Positions 49,432 through 58,931 of a stretch of 64,000 nucleotides of DNA are shown one piece after another. The notes below the pieces were generated by a model. The model did not search any database, was not told where the DNA came from, and saw only the letters and a program-made list of their open reading frames with translations. Within the stretch, counting starts at the first letter, position 1, and each line of letters opens with the position of its first letter. A program made the translations under genes and the position numbers. This DNA is from Spirosoma telluris (lineage in GTDB: Bacteria > Bacteroidota > Bacteroidia > Cytophagales > Spirosomataceae), in the NCBI GenBank assembly GCA_003259005.1, contig QLII01000001.1, positions 7,245,001 through 7,309,000 on the forward strand. The letters are read 5' to 3'.

Positions 49432-49719
49432 TTTAAACAATAGTGTATAGTACTTTTTTAGTTCTGATCCTATGGTTCCTTTTGATTCTGTGGATTCTAA
49501 TAATGAGGTACCTAGACCTAGTATTAAAAGAATCAATCGCTCCGACGACCCGGTAGCATCGATAGAATATAAAGAAACAATAAAACCAACAGAATCTATT
49601 TAGGAAAGATATTAGTTAACTAAAAAGGAGCGATAGCATAAAATAATTGCATTCAGCTATTGCATTCGTTGGTTTATGACTCTACTTTTCAGGTCGTAAT
49701 ACTATGCCTTCCTAGCCCT
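49432..49719. other. Gap with GATTCT-rich imperfect inverted repeat
   Basis: No gene. TTTTGATTCTGTGGATTCTAATA near 49476 has partial complements TATTAAAAGAATCAAT near 49520 and AGAATCTATT near 49593. The same words form a perfect repeat at 35109-35160. It could be a degraded member of the palindrome family. Confidence 0.45.
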
Positions 49720-50370
49720 ATGTCCGTGTCCATTGCTATTGTCGACGATCATCGCCTGGTAGCCGAAGGGCTGTCAAACCTGATTCAGAAATCGGACGAC
49801 TACAACGTATTGTTTGTTGCGGAAAATGGCTTCGATTTGCTCGATCAATTGCAGCGAAATACGCAAGTTCCCGACATCGCTCTACTCGATTTAAGCATGC
49901 CTGTCATGGACGGCTTCGAGACGGCCCTGCAACTTCGAAAATTATATCCGACGGTACGGGTATTGGCCTTGTCAATGACTGATCGGGAAGATCATATTGT
50001 TCGAATGGTACGCAACGGAGCGCGCGGTTATCTGCTTAAAGATTGCCGCCCTTCTGAATTTTACCAGGCTCTGAACGATGTAATGACGAAAGGATACTAC
50101 TATTCTGATTTCCTGACGACAAAACTTATTCATAGCCTGAATACGCTTAACGGGCAAGGTGCTGCAGCCCATTTCAATTTGAATGATCGCGAGTACGAGT
50201 TTTTGAAAATAGCCTGTAGTGAACTAACCTATGCAGAGATAGCCGACCAGATGTGTGTGGCCACCCGAACGGTAGATGGCTATCGGGAGGTCGTTTTTCA
50301 AAAAATGAACGTAAAAACGCGTGTGGGCATGGTCATTGAGGCTGTGCGGCATGGATTGGTCAAATTTTGA
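49720..50370 (+). CDS. NarL/FixJ-type response regulator
   Basis: 216 residues from MSVSIAIVDDHRLVAEGL. The receiver has the acidic pair D9-D10 and phosphoacceptor D57 (LLDLSMPVMDG), followed by RNGARGYLLKD. The C-terminal LuxR-type helix-turn-helix is YAEIADQMCVATRTVDGYRE. The upstream in-frame ATG at 49660 would add 20 residues without homology. It is the likely partner of the kinase at 48590. Confidence 0.92.
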   Translation: MSVSIAIVDDHRLVAEGLSNLIQKSDDYNVLFVAENGFDLLDQLQRNTQVPDIALLDLSMPVMDGFETALQLRKLYPTVRVLALSMTDREDHIVRMVRNGARGYLLKDCRPSEFYQALNDVMTKGYYYSDFLTTKLIHSLNTLNGQGAAAHFNLNDREYEFLKIACSELTYAEIADQMCVATRTVDGYREVVFQKMNVKTRVGMVIEAVRHGLVKF

Positions 50371-50396
50371 TTGTCTCTACTTACTTCATCAGCGCC

Positions 50397-50404
50397 TATC
50401 TTTG
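50397..50404 (+). promoter_or_regulatory. Putative -7 promoter box of the epimerase gene
   Basis: TATCTTTG matches TANNTTTG, 17 bases before the ATG at 50422. Confidence 0.5.
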
Positions 50405-50421
50405 TCGAAATTTTCACATCC

Positions 50422-51442
50422 ATGCAGTTGTTTTTTCATCGGGTTGATCTCCGACTGAACCATACGTTTACCATTGCTCACGATAGTCGCGATGTACAGC
50501 CAACGCTTATTGTTGAACTTCGGGAGGATACGTACCGGGTTTTGGTGAAGCTACCGCAACGCGTTATTATGGTATTACAGTCGATGGCATGATTGCCGCG
50601 CTCGAAGCCATCCGCGATCGTATCGAAGGCCATAGTCTGGTAGATCCCGAACAGTTTTGGGCTGATATGCATCCGTATCTGGCACAAAATCCATTTGCGT
50701 TGTGTGCGCTTGATCAGGCTGCCTGGGACTTGTGGGCGAAACAAAAAAAACAACCTCTTTACAAAATCTGGAACCTTGATCCGGCCAATAGCCCCTGACC
50801 GATTACACCATTGGCCTCGATACACCGGAGAAGATGATTGAGAAAATGCAGGAGCGCCCTTGGCCATTGTATAAGATTAAACTGGGCCGGCCAGAAGAAG
50901 ACATAAAGCTTGTTAAGGCTCTACGTCGGCATACCGATGCTCTATTTCGGGTCGATGCAAATTGCGGCTGGTCGGCAGTTGATGCGATTGCTAAATCGAA
51001 GCAGTTGCGTGAGCTAGGGGTTGAGTTTATTGAGCAACCTCTCCCGGCCGATGATTGGGAAGGTGCCAAACAGGTGTATGAGCAGAGCGCCTTGCCGATT
51101 ATTGCCGACGAAAGCTGCATTGTTGAAACCGATGTAGATCGGTGTGCAGGCTACTTCCACGGTGTAAATATCAAACTGACCAAGTGTGGAGGCATAACAC
51201 CCGCCCGGCGCATGATTGCCCGCGCCCGTGCATTGGGCTTGCAGGTAATGGTGGGTTGCATGACCGAGTCAAGTGTCGGGATTTCCGCTATTGCGCAATT
51301 ACTTCCTTTACTCGACTACGCTGACTTAGATGGTGCCATGCTGATTGCCAATGACCCGGCCGCTGGGGTTACATTTGAGAACGGTAACGTAGTGTACGCC
51401 AATGAAAATGGCACGGGTGTGCAATTATTAACAAGAGAATGA
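50422..51442 (+). CDS. Dipeptide epimerase, enolase superfamily (two frameshifts)
   Basis: About 340 residues. The enolase-superfamily set is visible: YKIKLG (K-x-K base), RVDANCGW (metal Asp), EFIEQPL (metal Glu), PIIADES (metal Asp) and NIKLTKCGG (second Lys base). This order and ESSVGISAIAQL match L-Ala-D/L-Glu-type epimerases of murein recycling. Two one-base losses occur: GGG at 50537-50539 and CCCC at 50792-50795; repair gives RGFGEATATRYYGI and SPLTDYTIGLDTP. The stop overlaps the next start by four bases. Confidence 0.9.
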
Positions 51443-52553
51443 GCGAAAGAGCGAAAGAGCGGACTGATGTTTGGCAAAAGAGCGAGAATTTCGAAATTAG
51501 CCAGCTTCCCAATCGAACGATAACCCACCAGGGCAGGCCATATCGTTTTTTTAGTGGAACCGCTTACCTGGGCCTGCCCCAAAATCCGTCTTTCCAGCAC
51601 TTAGTGGTAGAGGCCATCAGTCGTTACGGAACCGTTTTTGGCAGTTCGCGCAATGGGAATGTACGCCTTGGTATTTATGAAGAGGCCGAAGCCAAGCTGG
51701 CTGCTGTCGTTGGAACAGAGTCTGCGCTGACACTCTCGTCGGGTATGATGGCCGGACAGGTTGTTAGTAACTGGTTACGTGGTCAGATAGGTACGTTTAT
51801 CTATGCACCCACTGCACACCCGGCACTCTGGCACGCCCCCGTAGTTACATTGCCCACCATGTCGTTTGCGGATTGGGTGGTACAAGTCCCTAAGCAACTA
51901 CAAACCATTGTCCCTGGGCCAGTTGCGATTTTGACGAATGCCCTCGACGCTGTTTGTTCAGACTATTATGATTTCGACTGGGTCAGTAACTTGCCTGACA
52001 ACAGGCCCATTACGCTCGTCGTGGATGATTCGCATGGGTTAGGCGTCCTGAATCAGGGCGGGGCATCTGGCCACAAATCAGTCATAAACCTACTATTCAA
52101 CTGATTGTCACCGCTTCATTGGCGAAGGCGATGGGCATGCCTGGTGGTGTAGTTTTTGGTGATACGAAAACGCTGGCTAACATCCGCCGAACAGCCTTCT
52201 TTGGTGCTTGCTCGCCCATGCCACCTGCAAACTTGGCCGCCTACCTACAGGCGGATGCTTTATATGCCGAAGGGTATGAACGACTCCAGCAAAATATTAG
52301 TCTGGCCGAGAGATTACTGCTACCAACGGGACTGTTTCGCCATGCAACCGGTTATCCGGTTTTCTTCACCGAACACGATGCGTTGTATGCCTATCTGCTT
52401 GAACGGGAAATCCTGATTTACTCATTTGCTTATCCGACGGCACAGGATCGGGCGAACACACGTATCGTCATCAGCGCGTTTCATACACCCGAAGATATTG
52501 AAGAATTAGCAGAGAAGGTTGTTTCGTTTAACCGCAAAGTTCGCAAAGGATAG
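51439..52553 (+). CDS. PLP-dependent aminotransferase-fold enzyme, AONS/KBL-like (frameshifted)
   Basis: About 371 residues. FFSGTAYLGLPQNPSFQHLVVEA and YGTVFGSSRNGNVRLGIYEE resemble 8-amino-7-oxononanoate synthase and related oxoamine synthases. VVDDSHGLGVLN carries the PLP-binding Asp and His, and TASLAKAMGMPGG the Schiff-base Lys. The frame breaks near 52071, where GGCC is one C short; repair gives SGPQISHKPTIQLIV. It is translationally coupled to the dipeptide epimerase. The N-terminal MSERAKERTD is encoded by a repeated word like that of the palindromes. Not a biotin gene by context; the product is unknown. Confidence 0.8.
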
Positions 52554-52622
52554 CGCAAAGAACACAGAGAAAAAGAATCATTGCGTTCTCTGCGCTATCC
52601 TTTGCGAACTTTGCGGTTAAAA
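52528..52622. repeat. 39-bp inverted repeat across a convergent gap
   Basis: Arms about 52528-52566 and 52584-52622 match with two mismatches (TTTAACCGCAAAGTTCGCAA on one side). The left arm contains the stop of the PLP enzyme and encodes its last residues NRKVRKG. The right arm reaches the sugar isomerase stop. Confidence 0.9.
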
Positions 52623-52625
52623 AAA

Positions 52626-53465
52626 TTACTTTAATCCCTCCAGAAATGTCAGGCTTTCCGGCATCTGCTCCATTGACCGCGACGATTCGTCTTCAATGAA
52701 AAAATGCTTCACCCCCGATTTTTTTGCCTGTTTCATAATGGCCGCAATACCTACATCCCCCTGACCAAGTACTACGTTCGATTCAACATCAGAGTGCCCA
52801 GTCTGACTGTCGGGTGTGCCGGGTTTGCGGTCTTTTAGATGCATAAGCAGGAAGCGTTTGTGGTACTTCTGCAACAGGGCGACAGGGTCATAACCCGGCG
52901 ATTTTACCCAAAAAACGTCCATCTCGAAATTGACGGATTTAGGGTCGAGGTTTTCGGCCAGATAATCGAAAAATGTGCCGTCTTTATAGGTTTGGAATTC
53001 GTAACCGTGGTTGTGATAGCATAAGGTGAGGTCGTTGCCTGCCAGTAACTTTCCGGCGGTGTTAAATACGTCGATGGCGCGGTCGGCATCCTGTATCGTA
53101 AAGGCATCGCCAGCGTGCGGAATCCAGGTGCATACGATGTACTTGGCGCCTAAAGCCTTAGCCTCGGCTACAATTTTCGGCACGTTCGAGTCTAAGTCTT
53201 CGAAACTTGCTCCCGTGCTGATGGCTTTAATGCCATTCTGATCCAGTAGTTTACGGAAATCAGCTAAGCTTAGCCCATACGTTCCGGCAATTTCGGCCTC
53301 CCGAAAGCCCATTTGTTTCACTTTGGCCATCGTACCCGGAACATCTTTTGCAAACTGATTACGAAAGCTATACAGTTGCAGACCAACCGGCGCGGGTTTC
53401 TGCGCCAGCGCGACCAGACCGCACAAGAGCAGTCCAGCGAGTAAGAAGGTGGGTTTCGTTTTCAT
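52626..53465 (-). CDS. Exported sugar phosphate isomerase/epimerase-like protein (AP endonuclease 2 fold)
   Basis: 279 residues from MKTKPTFLLAGLLLCG, with a signal peptide ending VALAQ. The TIM-barrel pattern VGLQLYSFRNQF, MGFREAEIAGTYG, YIVCTWIPHAG, CYHNHGYEFQ and FEMDVFWVK matches xylose isomerase-like/IolE-type proteins with metal ligands Glu, Asp and His. In Bacteroidota such exported members often accompany sugar catabolism genes. Substrate unknown. A longer upstream frame to 53699 lacks homology. Confidence 0.85.
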   Translation of the reverse strand: MKTKPTFLLAGLLLCGLVALAQKPAPVGLQLYSFRNQFAKDVPGTMAKVKQMGFREAEIAGTYGLSLADFRKLLDQNGIKAISTGASFEDLDSNVPKIVAEAKALGAKYIVCTWIPHAGDAFTIQDADRAIDVFNTAGKLLAGNDLTLCYHNHGYEFQTYKDGTFFDYLAENLDPKSVNFEMDVFWVKSPGYDPVALLQKYHKRFLLMHLKDRKPGTPDSQTGHSDVESNVVLGQGDVGIAAIMKQAKKSGVKHFFIEDESSRSMEQMPESLTFLEGLK

Positions 53466-53502
53466 GAATGGAAGGGTTAACGTGTAAACCGAATACCGTA
53501 AA

Positions 53503-54408
53503 CTATCTACCCGTTTGGGTCGTAAACGTACTTTCAAAGATCTTGTCAGCGTTGCCCGTCTCGAAGCCTTCGCGTCGGTGTTGGCGGGTGATCTGGTCAG
53601 CGGGCAAATCGCGAAATGGGGGTAATACACGTCGTTCGGCAAACTCCACATAGGAACCCGCAATCCGAAATGTTTCTCCCCCGGCAAATTCAGCATCAAT
53701 CATCTGGGCCACTGTGGATGCCTGCCGCAAGTCGCCATCCGGACTGACTTTGATTGTGCCACCTGCCGAGTTAAGCCGGAAACCCCGATTTTCCAGAAAA
53801 GCCACAAACTCATCAATTGTATTATAGCCGGACTTCAGGTTATGAACGCTAATTGTGAAATGGTTCAGGTAATAGCGGTTGTAAATCACCCAGGCCGCAT
53901 ATTCACTTTCGGCCAACAGGGTTTTGTAATCGGCCAGGGCTGGCGTTTGCCAGAGCGGCTGGTGCAGAAACTGATCGACAGCGTTGGCATCATTTAAATC
54001 CAGCGAATCAACGGGGTCACTTGTTACCGTGTCGGTATACTTGTGAATAATCTGCTGGGCTTCATCGGAGAGTTCATGAACACGGAGTTCACTGGCGAAG
54101 ATGCGTGGGTAATGTGGCGCTGGTGGCGCATACCAGAAAGCCGTTAATTTCTTCCCGGTGAAATTGAACTCATCCCGTTTCTCATAGCCATAGTGGAGGA
54201 AAATTTTCTCGAACGAGGCAATGCCGAGATATGGAACGCCCATGGTTCGGAACGCAATGTGGTCATTTTCAATCTCATCCGGCGATTGAATAATGCCCTC
54301 GTCAAGCATGGCGTTAATCACGTTTTGCACATCGGGAACGCGCTCACTGTATCGGCGCATCAGACCGCCGAGTACATCGTCAATAGGTTTAGTTGGTGAA
54401 GTGGTCAT
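53503..54408 (-). CDS. DUF1338 family protein, 2-oxoadipate dioxygenase/decarboxylase-like
   Basis: 301 residues. NDHIAFRTMGVPYLGIASFE and the later YLNHFTISVHNL and SYVEFAERR supply the conserved histidines and glutamate expected as Fe(II) ligands. FTGKKLTAFWYAPPAPHYPRIF is the family core. Characterised members (HglS/YdcJ) convert 2-oxoadipate to 2-hydroxyglutarate in D-lysine breakdown; that activity here is inference. The gene is intact. Confidence 0.88.
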   Translation of the reverse strand: MTTSPTKPIDDVLGGLMRRYSERVPDVQNVINAMLDEGIIQSPDEIENDHIAFRTMGVPYLGIASFEKIFLHYGYEKRDEFNFTGKKLTAFWYAPPAPHYPRIFASELRVHELSDEAQQIIHKYTDTVTSDPVDSLDLNDANAVDQFLHQPLWQTPALADYKTLLAESEYAAWVIYNRYYLNHFTISVHNLKSGYNTIDEFVAFLENRGFRLNSAGGTIKVSPDGDLRQASTVAQMIDAEFAGGETFRIAGSYVEFAERRVLPPFRDLPADQITRQHRREGFETGNADKIFESTFTTQTGR

Positions 54409-54427
54409 TTGATTTGAGTAGGTTTAT

Positions 54428-54517
54428 AGTTCGAAGTTTGTAGTTTGAGGTTTGTAGTTGGCCGACGCGAAAATCTGTGTGAATCAACTACAAACCTCGA
54501 ACGACAAACTGTTAACT
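54428..54517. repeat. 33-bp imperfect inverted repeat of GTTTGA words
   Basis: Arms 54428-54460 and 54485-54517 match with about five mismatches. The left arm shares 22 bases with the repeat at 16181-16210. The right arm includes the thioesterase stop codon. Confidence 0.85.
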
Positions 54518-55275
54518 TTCCTGCCAAACACTTCGCGCCAGTAGCACATCTTTACCAGATTCGGGGTGAATAATCCGGTGCAGGAATGCCTGCGGAGTTT
54601 CAACCAGCGATTGAATCTGTAGTTGATCGCGCCAGTGGCTTTCGGTTCGGTAAACTAAATCAATTTCGGCTAATTTCCTTGTTTGCAGGGTTTCACTATC
54701 AACGGCTTCGAGTAGCCATTCGACATAGGCCACGTTGTTAACATGTTGATTCTGGTCGATACTCAGCCAACCTACTTCCCTATTTTTCGTATAGGTTGGT
54801 TCAAAGTCGGCCGCCTGAAAAATAGGTCTGGACGATAGTTTCGCCAGGGGAGCAACAGCCGTTTTGGGAATGTCTGTAGGGGGCTCAGGCTACGGATAAA
54901 ATCAGGCAGAGATACCATCGCTCGTTTTTCCATACTGAACACAAGCCACGTACTGGTGGCATCGGCCAGCAAGGTTCCATCTTCGGCCAGAACCTGAAAC
55001 TCACGATAAATAAAATATTTCTCGACTTCGGTCGGATAGGTTATCACCCGAATGGTCTGTCCATAACGCGGGTACTCGTGCATCCGGAGCCGGAAGCGCA
55101 TCAGCATCCAGCCAAGCCCCCGTTCTGCCAAATCGGAAATTCCGATGCCATAGTCAATCGCATTTCGATTGGCCGATTCTTGCATCAGGTTCATCAGGGC
55201 CGGAATGCTCATTCGCCCGAACGCGTCGCACTCATAACCGCGCAACGTAAAGGTATCAGTCTGGATAAACGCCAT
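54512..55275 (-). CDS. Acyl-ACP thioesterase-like hotdog protein (frameshifted)
   Basis: About 254 residues. Two hotdog domains: the first begins FTLRGYECDAFGRMSIPALM and contains RGLGWMLMRFRLRM and TSTWLVFSMEKRAM. The second has DQNQHVNNVAYVEWLLEA, where Asn and His are the catalytic-type residues. This pattern is typical of bacterial FatA/FatB-like acyl-ACP thioesterases that release fatty acids. A T run at 54862-54865 (A on the sense strand) is one base short; repair joins the halves (FPKTAVAPLAKLSSRPIFQA). Confidence 0.88.
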
Positions 55276-55459
55276 GCGGCAAAGGTACGACTAAGCCTGA
55301 GTCTCCTGTCAATCTGTTACATAAGTAGCCTATGTATTGATTTTTTAGTTGATATTAGATATGCTATATTGTATTTAATTGTTTTTTAGGTGACTTGCAG
55401 GTTAATTGCACCCTATTCCCAAAACTAGTTACATATTGCCGTAAGGCTAGTCGAGTACC

Positions 55460-55779
55460 ATGAAGCCACAACACCGTTCGACCAATCAAACCAACATGCT
55501 ACCTGCTGACTTATGTCTGAATCAGAGACTTTCTGAATTGACTCCCCGAGAGTGGGAAATTCTATTCCGCATAGCCGAGGACCTGACAAATATTGAGATT
55601 GCAGACCAACTTGCCCTAACCCCAAAAGTGTTGAAAACTACCGTACCCGAATCAGCGCCAAACTGGATTTGAAAGGCCATCACAAACTGGCAAAGTTTGC
55701 CCGTAAGCACATTATTAACCTACGTCAACGGCATGAAGAGCTGTTGAGAGAATTACCCCCCCCAAAAAAAATGAAATAA
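55460..55779 (+). CDS. Small LuxR-type helix-turn-helix protein (frameshifted)
   Basis: About 106 residues. LSELTPREWEILFRIAEDLTN and IEIADQLALTPKSVENYRTRI form a LuxR/GerE helix-turn-helix, with no receiver domain. An AAAA run at 55624-55627 is one A short; repair gives the intact recognition helix and the ending ELPPPKKMK. It lies just upstream of the toxin-like gene and could regulate it; this is inference from position only. Confidence 0.75.
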
Positions 55780-55844
55780 AGTTATATCTAGGAGGTAGTT
55801 AGTGAAAAATGAAAACTTCAGTAAACTGATAATGAGAAATCTTC

Positions 55845-55946
55845 TCAAAAATTGAGGGGTTTCCCCTCTTTCGTTGCGTATATCAGCCCAATACCTTTAC
55901 CACAGAAAAAGCCCCACGACAGTTTGGCGACCGGACGCGGGGCTTT
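55845..55946. other. Leader hairpins upstream of the toxin-like gene
   Basis: GAGGGGTTTCCCCTC near 55849 forms a hairpin followed by TTTCG. AAAGCCCC (55908-55915) and GGGGCTTT (55939-55946) form a second. The minus strand of the latter has a T run, so it may be a remnant terminator rather than a control element of the + transcript. Confidence 0.45.
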
Positions 55947-55973
55947 GAGCCGTTCAATGTTTCACCATTAAAC

Positions 55974-58919
55974 ATGTCAAATGTAGTGAAAAATTTACTC
56001 AAACCTACCCGGCTTCGGCAGGCTATTGTGGTGACAATACTGCTGGTTCTCACCTCTATGATGACCCTATGGGCACAAACTTCAGGTGGTTGTAGCTACT
56101 CAGAGGGACAATTTTTGTTCACCACTAGCTGGGGCGAGTCGGTCTACGCCCATTATTACAACGGGAGTTTGTTTGCTGCCTATCAGGACGGAAGTAATTT
56201 TAGACCTCAGCACTGGTTGGTAGCTACTGGCCAGATGTCGAGCAGCACCGCTAGTTGTTTTGCCGAGAACGATCCACATACCACTACCCCACCCACCAAC
56301 CCACCGACAGGCAATTGCCCTTACATAGAAGGCCAGTTTTTGTTCACTACCAGTTGGGGTGAATCGGTCTATGCCCATTTTTACAACGGCACCCTATTGG
56401 CGGCCTATCAGGATGGAAGCAATTTCAAACCGCAACATTGGTTAGTGGCTACAGGCCAGATGTCCACTAGCACGGCCAGTTGTTTTGCAGAGAATGATCC
56501 GCATACAACCACTACTACACCAACTACCACGACTACAACTAACCCACCAGCAGGAGCAAACTTTGCAGGTAATCTGGACGGAGCTGAATGCAACGGCATT
56601 GGTGGCTGGGTAATGAATCGAAACGCGACTAACCAGTCCACCAAATTTGATGTGTACATCAATGGTCAGTTAGCGGCTTCCAATGTCTCGGCTACTAACA
56701 GCCGACAGGACGTATCGAATGCCTTTGGTATTTCAGGCTATAATGCCTTTGGCTTTAGTTGGACTATACCGGCCCAGTATAAAAATGGGTCGGCCCTGAG
56801 CATCTCGGTGAAGTATGCAGGCACCAATACCGATATTCCGGGTAGCCCAAAAACAACAGCGGCCTGCCAGGGGTCGGGCACGCCTACGACACCAACCACA
56901 CCCACCACCAGCCCAACAACTTCCCCTGCTCTGGCAGGCAGTAATTTCGCAGGGAATCTGGATGGTGCCGACTGTAATGGTATTGGCGGCTGGGTTGTAA
57001 ACAAAAATACACCTCACAAATCTACCAAGTTTGATGTGTATATAAACGGTTGGCTAGTGGCGGTCGGTGTACCGGCTACGGATAGCCGCCAGGACGTAGC
57101 AAATGCACTGGGTATTTCGGGCTATAATGCCTTCGGTTTCTATTTGCGTTTGCCTAATAGCTACAAAACAGGGAGTGCCATGACGATTTCAGTGAAATAT
57201 TATGGTACCCAAACGGATATTCCGGGTAGCCCAAAAACAACTGTAGCCTGCCCAGTTAACCCATTGGGGTGCTCAAATGATGGCTCGGGCAGACTTGCGC
57301 AAACAGAATCGACAACTTATTCCCGTACTGATGGCGTATCAATGAAGCTGGGTGGAGGTGGTTCCAGCGCCGTTTCATCTCTGACCAGTAAATTAATTCC
57401 GGTCAGAAAAGGCGATAAATTCTCGCTGGATGCTTATGTGTATGCGCCCATTCGTCCCAAAGCGAACCTAACTCCGCAGATAACCACGGCTGTTGTAGGG
57501 GGAGTCGTAGCGGGCGTAGCCATAGCCCAGCAACAGGCCATCATACCCGACCAAGCGCATCGATCTATGCAAACGGCTCCCGCTATTGGCGTGGGTAGTA
57601 CTCTCATGATACCCTTAGTGAAGGCGTTGTTAGCGAAACGATTACCTAATGCCAGTGTTGATGTAGCATTCTATGACCAACATGGCCGGTTTGTGCATCG
57701 GCAACAGGTTGGTATAACCAAAGCCGCTCGCCAGGATTGGCAGTTGTTGCATATTCAGGGGTATGCAGAGGAAACAGGGTATGTAGTTGTTCGCTTACAG
57801 AATCGGAGTAAAACGCCTGTCTGGTTCGATGATGTTTCCTTTCAGACTGTCCAACTACCTCGATCCAGCTTGGTTAATAAGGGTCTTTTTGTTCCCAAAA
57901 ACACCACCTCTACCAGTGGTTTTGCGCCACAGCAACCAATCAATACGGAAAGCCTGTATCGAAACTGTACCCAACAATATGATACTGATCCCATTTGGTT
58001 GCCGGAAGTAACTGTATATGCTGGAAATTGGTTGCCCGAAGCGACTGTGACCGGCACTGGTAGCGGTTGGGGCTGGATTTCGGTTCCAAACAGTGGAAGC
58101 ATCATAGGCGGTAGTACCGGTAGTGGTGGTACCGGTGTCAGTACCGGTGTCAGTACCGGTGGTGGTGGTGGTTCAAGTAGTACTGCCACGTTTGTTCCCT
58201 ACAACGCTCCCATAGATTCCGTGGCAACCGGTCTATCTACGACTGGTGCATTGACGAAGGGCCAAGAGTATACCTCCCCTACAGGAGCTGCGTATGTTTG
58301 GGATGGTAAAAGCTGGTGTGCTGTTATCGCTGAAACTCAAGTGAAAGGCCAGCGACCAGCCAACCCAGCCAATGGTCAGTTTTATATCTATACTGACCCT
58401 CAATTTGGCTACGCCACAGTGTATGAATACATTAGTGGACGCTGGACTATGCCGATGGTAGTTGGAGATGATCCAATTAAAATCAAAAATCTACCTAAAA
58501 CAATCGAGAAGCAAATCGGCCCAAATCTTTGTGTGCCAACTGTAATGCGATTTTTGCTTCAGTATTATTGTAATAAGGGAGATTTTGACATTAACACAAT
58601 CAATAATTATTATCACGATACTTATCAAAAATGGGCGGTTTTACAGGGCGTTGATTTACAAGATATGAATGGGCTCGTAGGGCATTATTTTAATATTGGT
58701 AGTTTTACTACTGCTTATGATGCATTAAAAGTTGGACAACCAACAATGGTGGCAATTCCAACAGATGATCCTAATACGCTTCATGAGGTACTTGTTACAG
58801 GATATGATCCTAGCACAAATCAGTATACCTATCTTGATCCGATCACTGGAGGTGAAGCAGTAACAAGTTCTACTATCATTGACAATTCACCATCTAAATA
58901 TTCTGTATCCTGTAAATAA
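55974..58919 (+). CDS. Secreted multidomain protein with C39-like cysteine peptidase tip; candidate polymorphic toxin
   Basis: 981 residues with a signal peptide (about 1-35, ending TLWAQ). Domains: two copies of a 60-residue repeat (40-98 and 115-173; GQFLFTTSWGESVYAH), Thr/Pro linkers, two copies of a 105-residue beta domain (196-299 and 324-427; NFAGNLDG, GYNAFGF), a middle region (about 430-640) with DQHGRFVHRQQVG, a Gly/Ser linker, a shared pretoxin module (about 729-828), and a tip (about 840-981). The tip has Q847-x5-C853, H937 and D955 in QIGPNLC, TLHEVLVTGYD and YLDPITGG, the order of C39/papain-fold peptidases. The tip is AT-rich compared with the stem. No Rhs repeats and no T9SS sorting domain were seen. 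Toxin function is inference. Confidence 0.75.
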   Translation: MSNVVKNLLKPTRLRQAIVVTILLVLTSMMTLWAQTSGGCSYSEGQFLFTTSWGESVYAHYYNGSLFAAYQDGSNFRPQHWLVATGQMSSSTASCFAENDPHTTTPPTNPPTGNCPYIEGQFLFTTSWGESVYAHFYNGTLLAAYQDGSNFKPQHWLVATGQMSTSTASCFAENDPHTTTTTPTTTTTTNPPAGANFAGNLDGAECNGIGGWVMNRNATNQSTKFDVYINGQLAASNVSATNSRQDVSNAFGISGYNAFGFSWTIPAQYKNGSALSISVKYAGTNTDIPGSPKTTAACQGSGTPTTPTTPTTSPTTSPALAGSNFAGNLDGADCNGIGGWVVNKNTPHKSTKFDVYINGWLVAVGVPATDSRQDVANALGISGYNAFGFYLRLPNSYKTGSAMTISVKYYGTQTDIPGSPKTTVACPVNPLGCSNDGSGRLAQTESTTYSRTDGVSMKLGGGGSSAVSSLTSKLIPVRKGDKFSLDAYVYAPIRPKANLTPQITTAVVGGVVAGVAIAQQQAIIPDQAHRSMQTAPAIGVGSTLMIPLVKALLAKRLPNASVDVAFYDQHGRFVHRQQVGITKAARQDWQLLHIQGYAEETGYVVVRLQNRSKTPVWFDDVSFQTVQLPRSSLVNKGLFVPKNTTSTSGFAPQQPINTESLYRNCTQQYDTDPIWLPEVTVYAGNWLPEATVTGTGSGWGWISVPNSGSIIGGSTGSGGTGVSTGVSTGGGGGSSSTATFVPYNAPIDSVATGLSTTGALTKGQEYTSPTGAAYVWDGKSWCAVIAETQVKGQRPANPANGQFYIYTDPQFGYATVYEYISGRWTMPMVVGDDPIKIKNLPKTIEKQIGPNLCVPTVMRFLLQYYCNKGDFDINTINNYYHDTYQKWAVLQGVDLQDMNGLVGHYFNIGSFTTAYDALKVGQPTMVAIPTDDPNTLHEVLVTGYDPSTNQYTYLDPITGGEAVTSSTIIDNSPSKYSVSCK
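58159..58459 (+). repeat. Pretoxin module, copy 1 (direct repeat with 60160-60460)
   Basis: A 301-base stretch encoding TATFVPYNAPIDSVATG through SGRWTMPMV. It recurs 2001 bases downstream with about three substitutions (CAA to GAT near 58400, C to T at about 58410). Immediately after it the two copies diverge completely, one into the C39-like tip, the other into the JAB-like tip. Confidence 0.93.
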
Positions 58920-58931
58920 CCACATGTAGAT

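Noticed and set aside
51439..52553. Biotin synthesis gene bioF
   Set aside because: The fold matches, but no other biotin gene is near and the coupling is to a dipeptide epimerase.
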